Assembly: GCA_002337005.1 (NCBI GenBank)
Contig: DDFD01000107.1
Span: 1 to 17,338 of the forward strand
From: Flavobacteriales bacterium UBA1937
Lineage (GTDB): Bacteria; Bacteroidota; Bacteroidia; Flavobacteriales; Weeksellaceae
Reading direction: 5' to 3'
Length of the DNA stretch: 17,338 nt
Part shown: piece after piece, positions 1-6,547 of the stretch
How positions within the stretch are numbered: position 1 is the stretch's first letter
Layout of the letters: each line of letters begins with the position of its first letter
Position numbers and translations under genes: made by a program
Notes under the pieces: model-generated
Seen by the model: only the letters and a program-made list of their open reading frames with translations
The model's database searches: none
What the model was told of the DNA's origin: nothing

Positions 1-904
1 GATTACTCTCTAGAAGCGCCATAATTACCTGTGTTTCAGGATCACCTAATCTCATATTGTATTCTAGAAGGTAGCACTCATTATTTTCTACCAATACACC
101 AAAGAAGATAAACCCAACAAAATTGAGAGCATTGTCTTTAATTCCTCTTACGGTAGGTTCTAGGATATTTTTTTCGAAATCTGCTAAATGTTCTGCGGTA
201 AACTCTGGACTAGGAGCTACTGTTCCCATACCACCAGTGTTAAGACCTGTGTCGTGATTTCCTATTTTTTTGTAGTCTTTGGCAGAAACGCAAGGAAATG
301 CTTGTTTGCCATTCCAGAAAGCGATAACTGATGCTTCAAAACCTTTTAAAAATTGTTCTATCACTACTTTGATGCCTGCATCTCCAAAGATTTTATCAAT
401 CATAAATTGATGAAGCGTAGCTTCTGCATGTTCTACGTCTTCACAAATTACGACACCTTTACCAGCTGCTAAACCGCTTGCTTTGATAACCAAAGGATAT
501 TTTTGGGTTTGGATATATTCTTTTGCCAAAGTATAAGAATCAAAAATCTCTGCTTTGGCCGTTCTTACGCCATTTTCTAGCATAAATTTTTTAGAAAAAG
601 CTTTGCTTCCTTCTAAATCTGCTGCACGCTTGGTAGGACCAAAAATCTTAAGATTATGTTTTTGAAATTCATCTACAATTCCCTTTACCAAAGGTAATTC
701 TGGACCTACAAATGTGAAATCTATTTGTTCTTTGATAGCGAAATCTCTCAACTCAGCAATGTCTTCGTAAGGAAGGTTTTTGCCTAAAGTTTCTGTAGTG
801 GCATTTCCTTTCGCAAAATACAACTGAGAAATTCTTTTGTCTTGAGCTAGTTTTTTGGCTACAGCAGATTCTCTACCGCCGTTTCCTATAATTAATACTT
901 TCAT
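1..904 (-). CDS. purD: Phosphoribosylamine--glycine ligase (GAR synthetase), C-terminus cut by window edge
   Basis: PurD catalyses the ATP-dependent joining of phosphoribosylamine and glycine to GAR, the second step of de novo purine synthesis. Reading the minus strand from the ATG at 904-902 gives an uninterrupted frame of 301 residues to the window edge. The N-terminus has the Rossmann-like motif GNGGRES (residues 7-13; many PurD proteins have His where Ser13 stands). The ATP-grasp part follows: KASGLAAGKGVV (141-152), NTGGMGT (222-228) and the metal/substrate segment EYNMRLGDPETQ (281-292). The family is usually about 420 residues, so roughly 120 residues lie outside the window. It is the last gene seen of the pur operon, 73 bp after purH. 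No frameshift is seen. The identification is secure. Confidence 0.95.
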   Translation of the reverse strand, partial: MKVLIIGNGGRESAVAKKLAQDKRISQLYFAKGNATTETLGKNLPYEDIAELRDFAIKEQIDFTFVGPELPLVKGIVDEFQKHNLKIFGPTKRAADLEGSKAFSKKFMLENGVRTAKAEIFDSYTLAKEYIQTQKYPLVIKASGLAAGKGVVICEDVEHAEATLHQFMIDKIFGDAGIKVVIEQFLKGFEASVIAFWNGKQAFPCVSAKDYKKIGNHDTGLNTGGMGTVAPSPEFTAEHLADFEKNILEPTVRGIKDNALNFVGFIFFGVLVENNECYLLEYNMRLGDPETQVIMALLESN

Positions 905-928
905 TTTGATGTTTATTTTGATATATTA

Positions 929-936
929 CAAATTTA
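929..936 (-). promoter_or_regulatory. Possible internal -7 promoter element before purD
   Basis: On the minus strand the purH-purD gap holds TAAATTTG, which fits the Bacteroidota -7 consensus TAnnTTTG and lies 24 bases before the purD start codon. I find no TTG at the expected -33 distance, so it may be a chance match in AT-rich DNA. purD may simply be read through from purH. Confidence 0.25.
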
Positions 937-977
937 AGAAATTGTATGAACGATTTGTTACATAATTTCTATAATTT

Positions 978-2492
978 TTAGTGCAAGAAATGTCTCATTC
1001 CTGTGAACATCATAGGAATTCCATGTTCATTAGCCGCTGCAATAGAATCTGCATCTTTTACAGAACCACCTGGTTGAACAATCGCTGTAATGCCTTCTTT
1101 AGCACAAAAATCTACCACATCTCTAAAAGGAAAAAAAGCATCTGAAGCGAGAACTAAATCTCCTGTAAACTTTTCTTTAGCTCTAGAAATAGCTTGTTCT
1201 GTAGCCCAAATTCTGTTCACTTGTCCACCTCCAATCCCGAAAGCCTGAACTCCGTTTGAAACTACAATTGCATTAGATTTCACATATTTCACTACTCTTT
1301 GCGAGAATAATAATGCTTTTTTCTGCTCTTCTGTTGGTTGAACTTCCGTCACGACTTTGAAATCATCTGAAAATTGATCATCCACATCTTGAATTAAAAT
1401 TCCGCCATCAATTTTCACCCAAGTTTGTTTGTCTGAAACTGGATTTTTAATTTTTATAATTCTTAAATTCTTTTTCTTTCTTAGAATTTCTAAAGCTTCT
1501 TCATCAAAATCAGTTGCCATTACAATTTCTAAGAAAGTTTTGTTGAGTTCTTCCGCTGTTGCAGCATCTACTTTATAATTCATCCCGATAATTCCACCGA
1601 AAATAGAAACTGGATCACATTCGAAGGTTTTAGCATAAGTTTCAAGAGCTGTAGTTCCTATAGCAACTCCACAAGGTGTAGAATGTTTTACAGCACAACA
1701 TGCCATTTCTTCTTTAAATTCATTTACTACTTTCCAACACAAATCCATATCTCTTAGATTATTGAAAGACAATTCTTTACCTCCCAAAATTTCGAAATCT
1801 TTCATCGCTCCGTTTTCAAAAGTTGACACATAATATGCTGCAGATTGGTGAGGATTTTCGCCGTAACGCAAATCTGAAACTTTTTTGTAAGAAGCACTAA
1901 GATAAGTTGGATATTCTTCTTCTAACAACATTTTAGAAATGGCTGCATCATAAGCCGAAGTTAGATTGAATACTTTTCCTGCTAATTTTTTACGGGTTTC
2001 TATGGTAGAATCTCCGTTTTCTGAGATTTCTTGTTGAACCAATGCATAATCTGCCACGTCAGTAATTACCGCCACAGATTTGAAATTTTTAGCGGCAGAA
2101 CGAAGCATTGATGGTCCACCAATATCTATGAATTCTACTTTTTCGTCAAGTGAAATATTTTTATTTACATTTTCGAAGAAAGGATATAAGTTGACAATCA
2201 CCATATCAATAAGCCCGATTTCGTGCTCTGCAACGGTTTTCATATGTTCTTCATTATCACGAACAGCCAATAAACCACCATGAACTTTTGGATGAAGGGT
2301 TTTTACTCTTCCGTCTAACATTTCTGGAAAATTAGTCACTTCATCTATCTGAATGGGATTAAGTCCAGCTTCTTTAAGATGTTTGAAAGTACCTCCAGTA
2401 GAGATAAGTTCGTAATTGTTTTGTTCTAAAAATTGTGCAAATTCAGTAAGACCCTTTTTGTCTGATACGCTGATTAATGCTCGTTTTTTCAT
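978..2492 (-). CDS. purH: Bifunctional AICAR formyltransferase / IMP cyclohydrolase
   Basis: PurH carries out the last two steps to IMP: formylation of AICAR with 10-formyl-THF and ring closure of FAICAR. The protein has 504 residues, close to the usual 510-530. The N-terminal MGS-like cyclohydrolase domain (about 1-145) shows STGGTFKHL (31-39), the segment around DGRVKTLHPKVHGG (60-73) and FIDIGGPSMLRSAAKN (121-136). The C-terminal transformylase domain begins near RYGENPHQ (209-216) and has the catalytic Lys-His pair at K269-H270 in VKHSTPCG. The ATG at 2492-2490 gives the conserved start MKKRALISVSDKKG. It lies 26 bp after the small membrane-protein gene and 73 bp before purD. The assignment is secure. 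Confidence 0.97.
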   Translation of the reverse strand: MKKRALISVSDKKGLTEFAQFLEQNNYELISTGGTFKHLKEAGLNPIQIDEVTNFPEMLDGRVKTLHPKVHGGLLAVRDNEEHMKTVAEHEIGLIDMVIVNLYPFFENVNKNISLDEKVEFIDIGGPSMLRSAAKNFKSVAVITDVADYALVQQEISENGDSTIETRKKLAGKVFNLTSAYDAAISKMLLEEEYPTYLSASYKKVSDLRYGENPHQSAAYYVSTFENGAMKDFEILGGKELSFNNLRDMDLCWKVVNEFKEEMACCAVKHSTPCGVAIGTTALETYAKTFECDPVSIFGGIIGMNYKVDAATAEELNKTFLEIVMATDFDEEALEILRKKKNLRIIKIKNPVSDKQTWVKIDGGILIQDVDDQFSDDFKVVTEVQPTEEQKKALLFSQRVVKYVKSNAIVVSNGVQAFGIGGGQVNRIWATEQAISRAKEKFTGDLVLASDAFFPFRDVVDFCAKEGITAIVQPGGSVKDADSIAAANEHGIPMMFTGMRHFLH

Positions 2493-2518
2493 TTTTTATT
2501 TTTAATTTTTATTAGATT

Positions 2519-2806
2519 TTAACCAATTGAGAAACCATTATTGTAAATATAAATTGATACTCCTAACAGAATTAAGGCTTCAATAATATAAACTACATAA
2601 ATATTTATCATTTTAAAACTTACTATTATTCTTTCAACCAGCATAATGATTAACAAAATAATTAGCCCAAAAAAAGCAATAGTACCTCCTAATGCATTAC
2701 CTCCATTATTGTCAATAAAAGTATAATTAATAAATAAAAAAAGTAATAATACACCTAAAATAAGCGATATAATTAAAAAAGGAGTTATTGGCTTTAGTTT
2801 CTTCAT
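2519..2806 (-). CDS. Small hydrophobic membrane protein of unknown function, embedded in the pur operon
   Basis: I do not recognise this 95-residue protein. Three hydrophobic helices are visible at about 9-28, 39-58 and 67-88, joined by a short polar loop (TFIDNNGGNA, about 29-38) and a basic turn (VERIIVSFK, 57-65). A lysine pair at the N-terminus suggests a cytoplasmic start. There is no signal peptide, cysteine or recognised enzyme motif. It starts 1 bp after the purN stop codon and ends 26 bp before purH, on the same strand, so it is almost certainly co-transcribed and perhaps translationally coupled to purN. A transport or regulatory role in purine metabolism would be speculation. That it is a real gene rests on the full-length open frame, the membrane-protein pattern and the tight spacing. 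Confidence 0.75.
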   Translation of the reverse strand: MKKLKPITPFLIISLILGVLLLFLFINYTFIDNNGGNALGGTIAFFGLIILLIIMLVERIIVSFKMINIYVVYIIEALILLGVSIYIYNNGFSIG

Positions 2807-2807
2807 T

Positions 2808-3368
2808 TTAATTCAAAACTTTATTTATCGCTTTAGGAAAAATATCATATTCTATTTCGTGAACTTTTTGTGCAAGAGTTTCTGGAGTGTCATTTTCTTC
2901 AATGTTAAATTTTCCTTGAAGAATAATTTCGCCTTCGTCAATTCCTGAAGTAACAAAATGAACGGTTGCGCCACTTTCTTTTTCTTTAGCCTCAATTACC
3001 GCTTCGTGTACGTGATGTCCCCACATTCCTTTTCCACCAAATTTTGGCAATAATGCAGGATGAATATTGATGATTTTATCTTTATATTTTTCACAAAATT
3101 CTGATTTTAAAATAGAAAGAAAACCTGCCAAAACAATTAAATCTGTATTTTCGGGCAATACTTTTTCTAAATTTTCAGAAAAATCTTTTCCTCGTTTGAT
3201 GAGTTGAAAAGGGATTTTGTGATTTTTGGCTCTTTCTAAAGCATAGCAATCGCGGTCTGCCACCACTAAATTTACTTTAGCATTGGGAATTTCTCCATTG
3301 TCAATACAATCAATGATTCTCTGTAGATTACTGCCAGAACCTGATGCAAGAATTGCTATATTTTTCAT
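2808..3368 (-). CDS. purN: Phosphoribosylglycinamide formyltransferase (GAR transformylase)
   Basis: PurN transfers a formyl group from 10-formyl-THF to GAR, giving FGAR. The protein has 186 residues, slightly short of the 190-212 usual for PurN. The N-terminal phosphate-binding loop is ILASGSGSNLQ (6-16). The catalytic triad of the formyltransferase fold is present: N101 and H103 in NIHPALLP, and D144 in SGIDEGEI. A GGKGMWGHHVH segment (111-121) replaces the FPG-type loop of the E. coli enzyme. I believe this variant is common in Flavobacteria. Its stop codon lies 1 bp before the small membrane gene, and it begins 91 bp after purM. Confidence 0.96.
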   Translation of the reverse strand: MKNIAILASGSGSNLQRIIDCIDNGEIPNAKVNLVVADRDCYALERAKNHKIPFQLIKRGKDFSENLEKVLPENTDLIVLAGFLSILKSEFCEKYKDKIINIHPALLPKFGGKGMWGHHVHEAVIEAKEKESGATVHFVTSGIDEGEIILQGKFNIEENDTPETLAQKVHEIEYDIFPKAINKVLN

Positions 3369-3370
3369 TT

Positions 3371-3449
3371 TTGTACAATGTATTATGTATCAAGATCTAT
3401 AATGTACAAAGAAAAATATAAATGCTTTCTATTACTTTGTACATTGTAC
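3371..3449. repeat. Cluster of TGTACA-containing inverted repeats between purM and purN
   Basis: Three copies of TGTACA occur at 3372-3377, 3403-3408 and 3438-3443. They form two overlapping inverted pairs: GTACAATGTA (3373-3382) with TACATTGTAC (3440-3449), and AATGTACAAAG (3401-3411) with CTTTGTACATT (3435-3445). The right arm is shared, so the two pairings exclude each other. The block fills the 91-bp gap between purM and purN. It may be a copy of a dispersed intergenic repeat, or an mRNA processing or read-through site. Neither use is shown by the sequence. Confidence 0.6.
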
Positions 3450-3459
3450 TTTTTACATT

Positions 3460-4449
3460 TTACAATAAATTTATTTTCTCAGAATTTTCTGTAATCTCTC
3501 CTATTTCATAAGCATCAGGAAGTGTTTCTAGAACTTTGGTCACGTCGTTTGCATCTACCACCACTACCATTCCTACACCCATATTAAAAGTTCCGAACAT
3601 TTCCATTCTTTCGATGTTTCCACGTTTTTCTGCTTCTAACATAATGCTTGGAATTTGGATTTTAGAAGTATCTATATTTGCACAAAAACCTTCAGATATA
3701 ATTCTCGGAACATTCTCTATTAAACCACCACCAGTAATATGTGCAATTCCGTGAATATCTATCACTTGCATCAGTTTATGAATAGGCTGATAATACAATC
3801 TTGTAGGTACTAAAAGTGTTTCGTGAATTGGTTTACCTTCGAACTCTTCATTAAAATCAGGGAAAATTTTTCTTACCAAAGAAAAACCATTGCTATGAAA
3901 ACCAGAACTAGGAAGCGCAATAATTTTGTCGCCTTTTTTAATTTTAGAACCATCTATAATCTGGTCTTTTTCTACAATTCCTACGCAAAAACCAGCAACA
4001 TCATAATCACCAGGTTGATACATTCCGGGCATTTCTGCGGTTTCGCCACCTATGAGTGCGCAATTGTTGTCTTTGCAAGCATTTACCATCCCAAGAACTA
4101 TTTCTGCTGCTACATCAGAATCTAGTTTTCCGCAAGCCAAATAATCTAAGAAAAATAGCGGTTTAGCACCATGACAAAGGATATCATTAGCACACATTGC
4201 GAAGCAATCTATACCTATAGAATCATATTTCTTGGTATCTAAAGCAATTTTAAGCTTGGTTCCTACCCCATCTGTTCCAGATACTAAAACTGGATTTTTG
4301 TAACCTCCAATTTCATAAAACGCCCCAAAACTACCAATTCCGTTTAGTACATTTTTATTGTGGGTTTCGGCAACGGCAGATTTTATTTTATCAACGGTTT
4401 TGTAACCTTCTTCTTTATCTACTCCTGCAGATTTGTAAGTATTGCTCAT
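3460..4449 (-). CDS. purM: Phosphoribosylformylglycinamidine cyclo-ligase (AIR synthetase)
   Basis: PurM closes the imidazole ring of FGAM using ATP to give AIR. The protein has 329 residues, close to the usual 340-350. Family motifs are clear: GTDGVGTKLK (58-67), the segment CANDILCHGAKPLFFLDYLA (86-105), and the glycine-rich GGETAEMPGMY (134-144). The C-terminal half shows the conserved HITGGG and a late GNIERMEMFGTFNMGVGM segment. The ATG at 4449-4447 is preceded by an A-rich stretch without a Shine-Dalgarno sequence. It is the first gene of the pur operon seen here. The structured non-coding block upstream (4472-4709) is positioned to control it. Confidence 0.97.
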   Translation of the reverse strand: MSNTYKSAGVDKEEGYKTVDKIKSAVAETHNKNVLNGIGSFGAFYEIGGYKNPVLVSGTDGVGTKLKIALDTKKYDSIGIDCFAMCANDILCHGAKPLFFLDYLACGKLDSDVAAEIVLGMVNACKDNNCALIGGETAEMPGMYQPGDYDVAGFCVGIVEKDQIIDGSKIKKGDKIIALPSSGFHSNGFSLVRKIFPDFNEEFEGKPIHETLLVPTRLYYQPIHKLMQVIDIHGIAHITGGGLIENVPRIISEGFCANIDTSKIQIPSIMLEAEKRGNIERMEMFGTFNMGVGMVVVVDANDVTKVLETLPDAYEIGEITENSEKINLL

Positions 4450-4471
4450 TTTTTACTTTTTTTAAAGAAAC

Positions 4472-4495
4472 CTTGCAGGATTTTACTCCTGCAAG
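4472..4495 (-). promoter_or_regulatory. 9-bp perfect hairpin just upstream of purM
   Basis: CTTGCAGGA (4472-4480) and TCCTGCAAG (4487-4495) are perfect inverted repeats around a 6-base loop. On the minus strand the stem is followed by GTTTCTTT, and it ends 22 bases before the purM ATG. It could be part of an attenuator, an mRNA-stabilising stem or an operator. The U-tract is too weak for a confident terminator call. Confidence 0.55.
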
Positions 4496-4540
4496 ATGTT
4501 CACTTTTAATAGATTTACTTCAAACTTTCACAGAAAAAAC

Positions 4541-4577
4541 TTAAATAAAAAAGCCGACAATCTTTCAGATTATCGGC
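4541..4577 (-). terminator. Intrinsic terminator (or attenuator) upstream of purM
   Basis: Read on the minus strand, GCCGATAATC pairs with GATTGTCGGC (one U-G wobble) around a TGAAA loop (4577-4553), followed at once by a run of T ending near 4541. This is a textbook rho-independent terminator shape. It could end transcripts from the pirin/FMN reductase pair, a small RNA started at the 4678-4709 promoter, or act as an attenuator before purM. Confidence 0.8.
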
Positions 4578-4674
4578 CTAGATTATTTAGCTGCGTATTT
4601 TAGCTTTCCAATTTCTTGGAGAATTAGAGTGCCAAAATGTTGCAAATTTTTGTTCAAGTTTCTAATTTTTACTT
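4541..4674 (-). ncRNA. Candidate small RNA or riboregulatory leader upstream of purM
   Basis: A Bacteroidota-type promoter (4709-4678) and an intrinsic terminator (4577-4541) on the same strand enclose about 100 bases with no ORF. This predicts a transcript of about 130 nt. Possible helices read on the minus strand are ATTAGA (4666-4661) with TCTAAT (4628-4623), and a 5-bp stem UCCAA/UUGGA capped by a GAAA tetraloop (4620-4607). The 5' end TGCG could also pair with CGCA near 4595-4592. I do not recognise a named family. The length and a genomic place beside a purine gene bring the flavobacterial 6S-like RNA to mind, but I cannot confirm it. A leader/attenuator of purM is equally possible. Confidence 0.4.
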
Positions 4675-4677
4675 CCG

Positions 4678-4709
4678 CAAAAGTAATATTTTTTATTGAT
4701 TAAAAGCAA
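4678..4709 (-). promoter_or_regulatory. TTG-N21-TAnnTTTG promoter facing purM
   Basis: On the minus strand, TTG (4709-4707) is followed after 21 bases by TACTTTTG (4685-4678), matching the Bacteroidota/Flavobacterium consensus (-33 TTG, -7 TAnnTTTG, wide spacer). Transcription should begin about 4-8 bases later, near 4674-4670. This is the best promoter match in the window. It lies just after the stop codon of the FMN reductase gene. Confidence 0.65.
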
Positions 4710-4717
4710 ATCAAAAA

Positions 4718-5257
4718 CTAAGAAAAATTTTCTTTTATTACTTTTTTAACTTTTTCCTCAAATTCAGAAGATTTTTCTAACTCTATTATACCTTTTTGAT
4801 TATCAAAGGTTTCATAGAAAAATGGCAAAGAAAAAGTCTCTGAAATTTTGGCTCCATCAAAAGGAAATCTTTTACTGGCAATTTCTAAAACACTTGCACC
4901 ACCTCTTTTTCCTGGAGAAGTTGCCATCAAAAACATTGGCTTTTCACCAAAAATTTTTCTTTCGGGAATTCTAGAAACCCAATCCATTAGATTTTTAAAC
5001 GCAGCAGAATAATTACCATTATGCTCTGCCAGAGAAACCAAAAGAAAATCTGAAGTATCTATTTTTTCTGCAAAATCATACGCTAATTTTGGCAATCCGC
5101 CACTTTTTTCTCGGTCTGAGCTGTAAATTGACATTTCGTAGTCGTTTAAATCTAAAATTTCAATTTCAGAATTTTCAAATTTTTGAGAAACAAAAGTTAC
5201 CAATTGTTTGTTGATTGATGTGGAAGAACTGCTTCCTGCAAATGCGAGTATTTTCAT
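4718..5257 (-). CDS. NADPH-dependent FMN reductase-family flavoprotein
   Basis: This 179-residue protein has the flavodoxin-like fold of the NADPH-dependent FMN reductase family (azoreductase/chromate reductase type), which moves electrons from NAD(P)H to flavin and often to quinones or other acceptors. Evidence is the N-terminal phosphate loop GSSSSTSIN (8-16) after a hydrophobic strand, and the flavin/dimer segment AEHNGNYSAAFKNLMDW (77-93), corresponding to the family's P-x-Y-N-x-S-x-x-x-K-x-x-x-D-W pattern. GKRGG (116-120) fits the third flavin-contact loop. It lies 47 bp after the pirin gene on the same strand and is probably co-transcribed. The pairing suggests a redox- or quinone-stress unit. 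The true substrate cannot be read from the sequence. Confidence 0.88.
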   Translation of the reverse strand: MKILAFAGSSSSTSINKQLVTFVSQKFENSEIEILDLNDYEMSIYSSDREKSGGLPKLAYDFAEKIDTSDFLLVSLAEHNGNYSAAFKNLMDWVSRIPERKIFGEKPMFLMATSPGKRGGASVLEIASKRFPFDGAKISETFSLPFFYETFDNQKGIIELEKSSEFEEKVKKVIKENFS

Positions 5258-5304
5258 ATTAGTTGATGGTTGATAGCTCTTAAACTTTTAATTCTTGAAT
5301 TTTA

Positions 5305-6027
5305 TTACAATTTAGGTAATTTCATTGGAACTTCAATCAAAAGAACTTCAGAATTTTCTGAAATTTCTAAATCAAACTTGTCGGTATCTTCAATTCCAAG
5401 AGCGTCTCTTTGATTTAAAATAGTATCACCAATTTTTACACTTCCCGAAATTACAAAAACATAAACTCCGTTTCCAGATTTTTTGATTTCATAAGTTTTA
5501 GAAGTATTTTGAGTAAAATTTCCTAAATGAAACCACGCATCTTGATGTACCCAAACTCCTGCATCATCAGGATTTGGAGAAACAATTTGTTGGAATTCAT
5601 TATCTACAGCATTATCAGAAATTTTAAGTTGATCATATCTTGGTTCTACTCCATTTTCACGAGGAATTACCCAAATTTGAAGCAAAGTAACTGGTTGATC
5701 GGAATTTCCATTAAATTCGGAATGCTGAATACCTGTTCCTGCGCTCATTACTTGGATTTCTCCTTTCTTGATAGCTCCGAAATTTCCCATAGAATCTTTG
5801 TGATGCAATTCTCCTGAAAGTGGAATGGTTATAATTTCCATATTAGAATGAGGATGCGTTCCGAAACCCATTCCTGCGCTTACAAAATCATCATTTAACA
5901 CTCTAAGAACACCAAAATGTACTCTTTCTGGATTGTAATAATTGGCAAAGCTAAAACTGTGATTGGCAACTAACCAACCGTGGTTTTGAAATCCTCTGCT
6001 TTCTGCGGTATGTACTGTTGTTTTCAT
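5305..6027 (-). CDS. Pirin family protein (YhhW-like bicupin)
   Basis: Pirins are iron-binding bicupin proteins. E. coli YhhW has quercetin 2,3-dioxygenase activity in vitro, and others act as redox sensors. This 240-residue protein matches the bacterial length (about 230-240). The N-terminal cupin has all four metal ligands: H58 and H60 in FGTHPHSNMEI, and H102 and E104 in GIQHSEFN. The second cupin (about 120-240) lacks a metal site, as in the family. It is upstream of and probably co-transcribed with the FMN reductase gene. A TATCTTTG -7 element and a TTACAT/ATGTAA palindrome lie upstream. The natural substrate is unknown. Confidence 0.92.
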   Translation of the reverse strand: MKTTVHTAESRGFQNHGWLVANHSFSFANYYNPERVHFGVLRVLNDDFVSAGMGFGTHPHSNMEIITIPLSGELHHKDSMGNFGAIKKGEIQVMSAGTGIQHSEFNGNSDQPVTLLQIWVIPRENGVEPRYDQLKISDNAVDNEFQQIVSPNPDDAGVWVHQDAWFHLGNFTQNTSKTYEIKKSGNGVYVFVISGSVKIGDTILNQRDALGIEDTDKFDLEISENSEVLLIEVPMKLPKL

Positions 6028-6078
6028 TTTAAAATTTTTAATTTAAAGAATCATCGCGATTGTTCTGATTTACGAGTA

Positions 6079-6117
6079 CAAAGATACAGTGGTAAGAATC
6101 TGATTACATTGATGTAA
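6079..6117 (-). promoter_or_regulatory. Pirin promoter -7 element with upstream palindromic operator candidate
   Basis: On the minus strand TATCTTTG (6086-6079) fits TAnnTTTG and lies 51 bases before the pirin ATG. No TTG sits at -33. Instead there is an inverted repeat TTACAT-TG-ATGTAA (6104-6117), 17 bases upstream of the -7 element, where an activator or repressor would bind. The -7 element with its position is fairly convincing. The operator role is inference. Confidence 0.5.
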
Positions 6118-6119
6118 GG

Positions 6120-6509
6120 TAAGAAATACCTGAGGTGAAAAGTTAGATTTATCCTTTGACAATTATTTGAATATCTTGTATATAATTGTAATCTACACGA
6201 AAGAAAAAAACTATACAAAGATTTAAACTTTGAACAATAGTAAAAATTATAAATACTCTTTTAAAAATCTGATTAGTAATTATTATAACTCTAATAATTC
6301 AAATTGAAAAATTTAAATCACCAAAAATGAAATTTAGATTAATAAAGTATGTTTAAATAAAAATTAAATCATCGTTAATAAAAGTCTTTTTTATATCTAA
6401 ATAATATACAGAATCAATAATTTAAACCTTAAAGTACAATAAAATTTTAAAATAACACAAAGCGCAATACTTTATACTAATTAAATTAAAAATTTTTAAT
6501 TATTATTAA
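6120..6509. other. Very AT-rich non-coding stretch, left flank of the accessory cassette
   Basis: About 390 bases without a credible gene. The longest ATG-led frame I noticed is nine codons (6327). The stretch is extremely AT-rich and full of homopolymeric A/T runs. A 10-base sequence TGAAAAGTTA near its left end (6136-6145) recurs at 8543-8552 beyond the cassette, which could be chance. I see no transposon ends or integrase remnant. Confidence 0.6.
6156..6186 (+). promoter_or_regulatory. E. coli-like -35/-10 pair in the AT-rich flank
   Basis: TTGACA (6156-6161) is followed by TATATA after 17 bases or TATAAT after 19 bases (6181-6186). This is a canonical proteobacterial sigma-70 shape rather than the Bacteroidota TTG/TAnnTTTG type. 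In DNA this AT-rich a chance TATAAT is likely. The site is about 360 bp from the first cassette gene. Confidence 0.2.
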
Positions 6510-6517
6510 TATTTTTG
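6510..6517 (+). promoter_or_regulatory. -7 element before the STAS-ATPase gene
   Basis: TATTTTTG matches TAnnTTTG and ends 30 bases before the TTG start codon of the first cassette gene, a normal distance for a flavobacterial promoter. No TTG is present at -33, only A/T. It suggests that the cassette has its own promoter usable by the host sigma factor. Confidence 0.4.
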
Positions 6518-6547
6518 CATACTGATTAACCATGAAATAATTAAATT

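Noticed and set aside
6532..6540. ATG-AAA-TAA mini-ORF just before the TTG start of cassette gene 1
   Set aside because: Two codons in very AT-rich DNA are expected by chance; it is out of frame with the gene and has no ribosome-binding signal.
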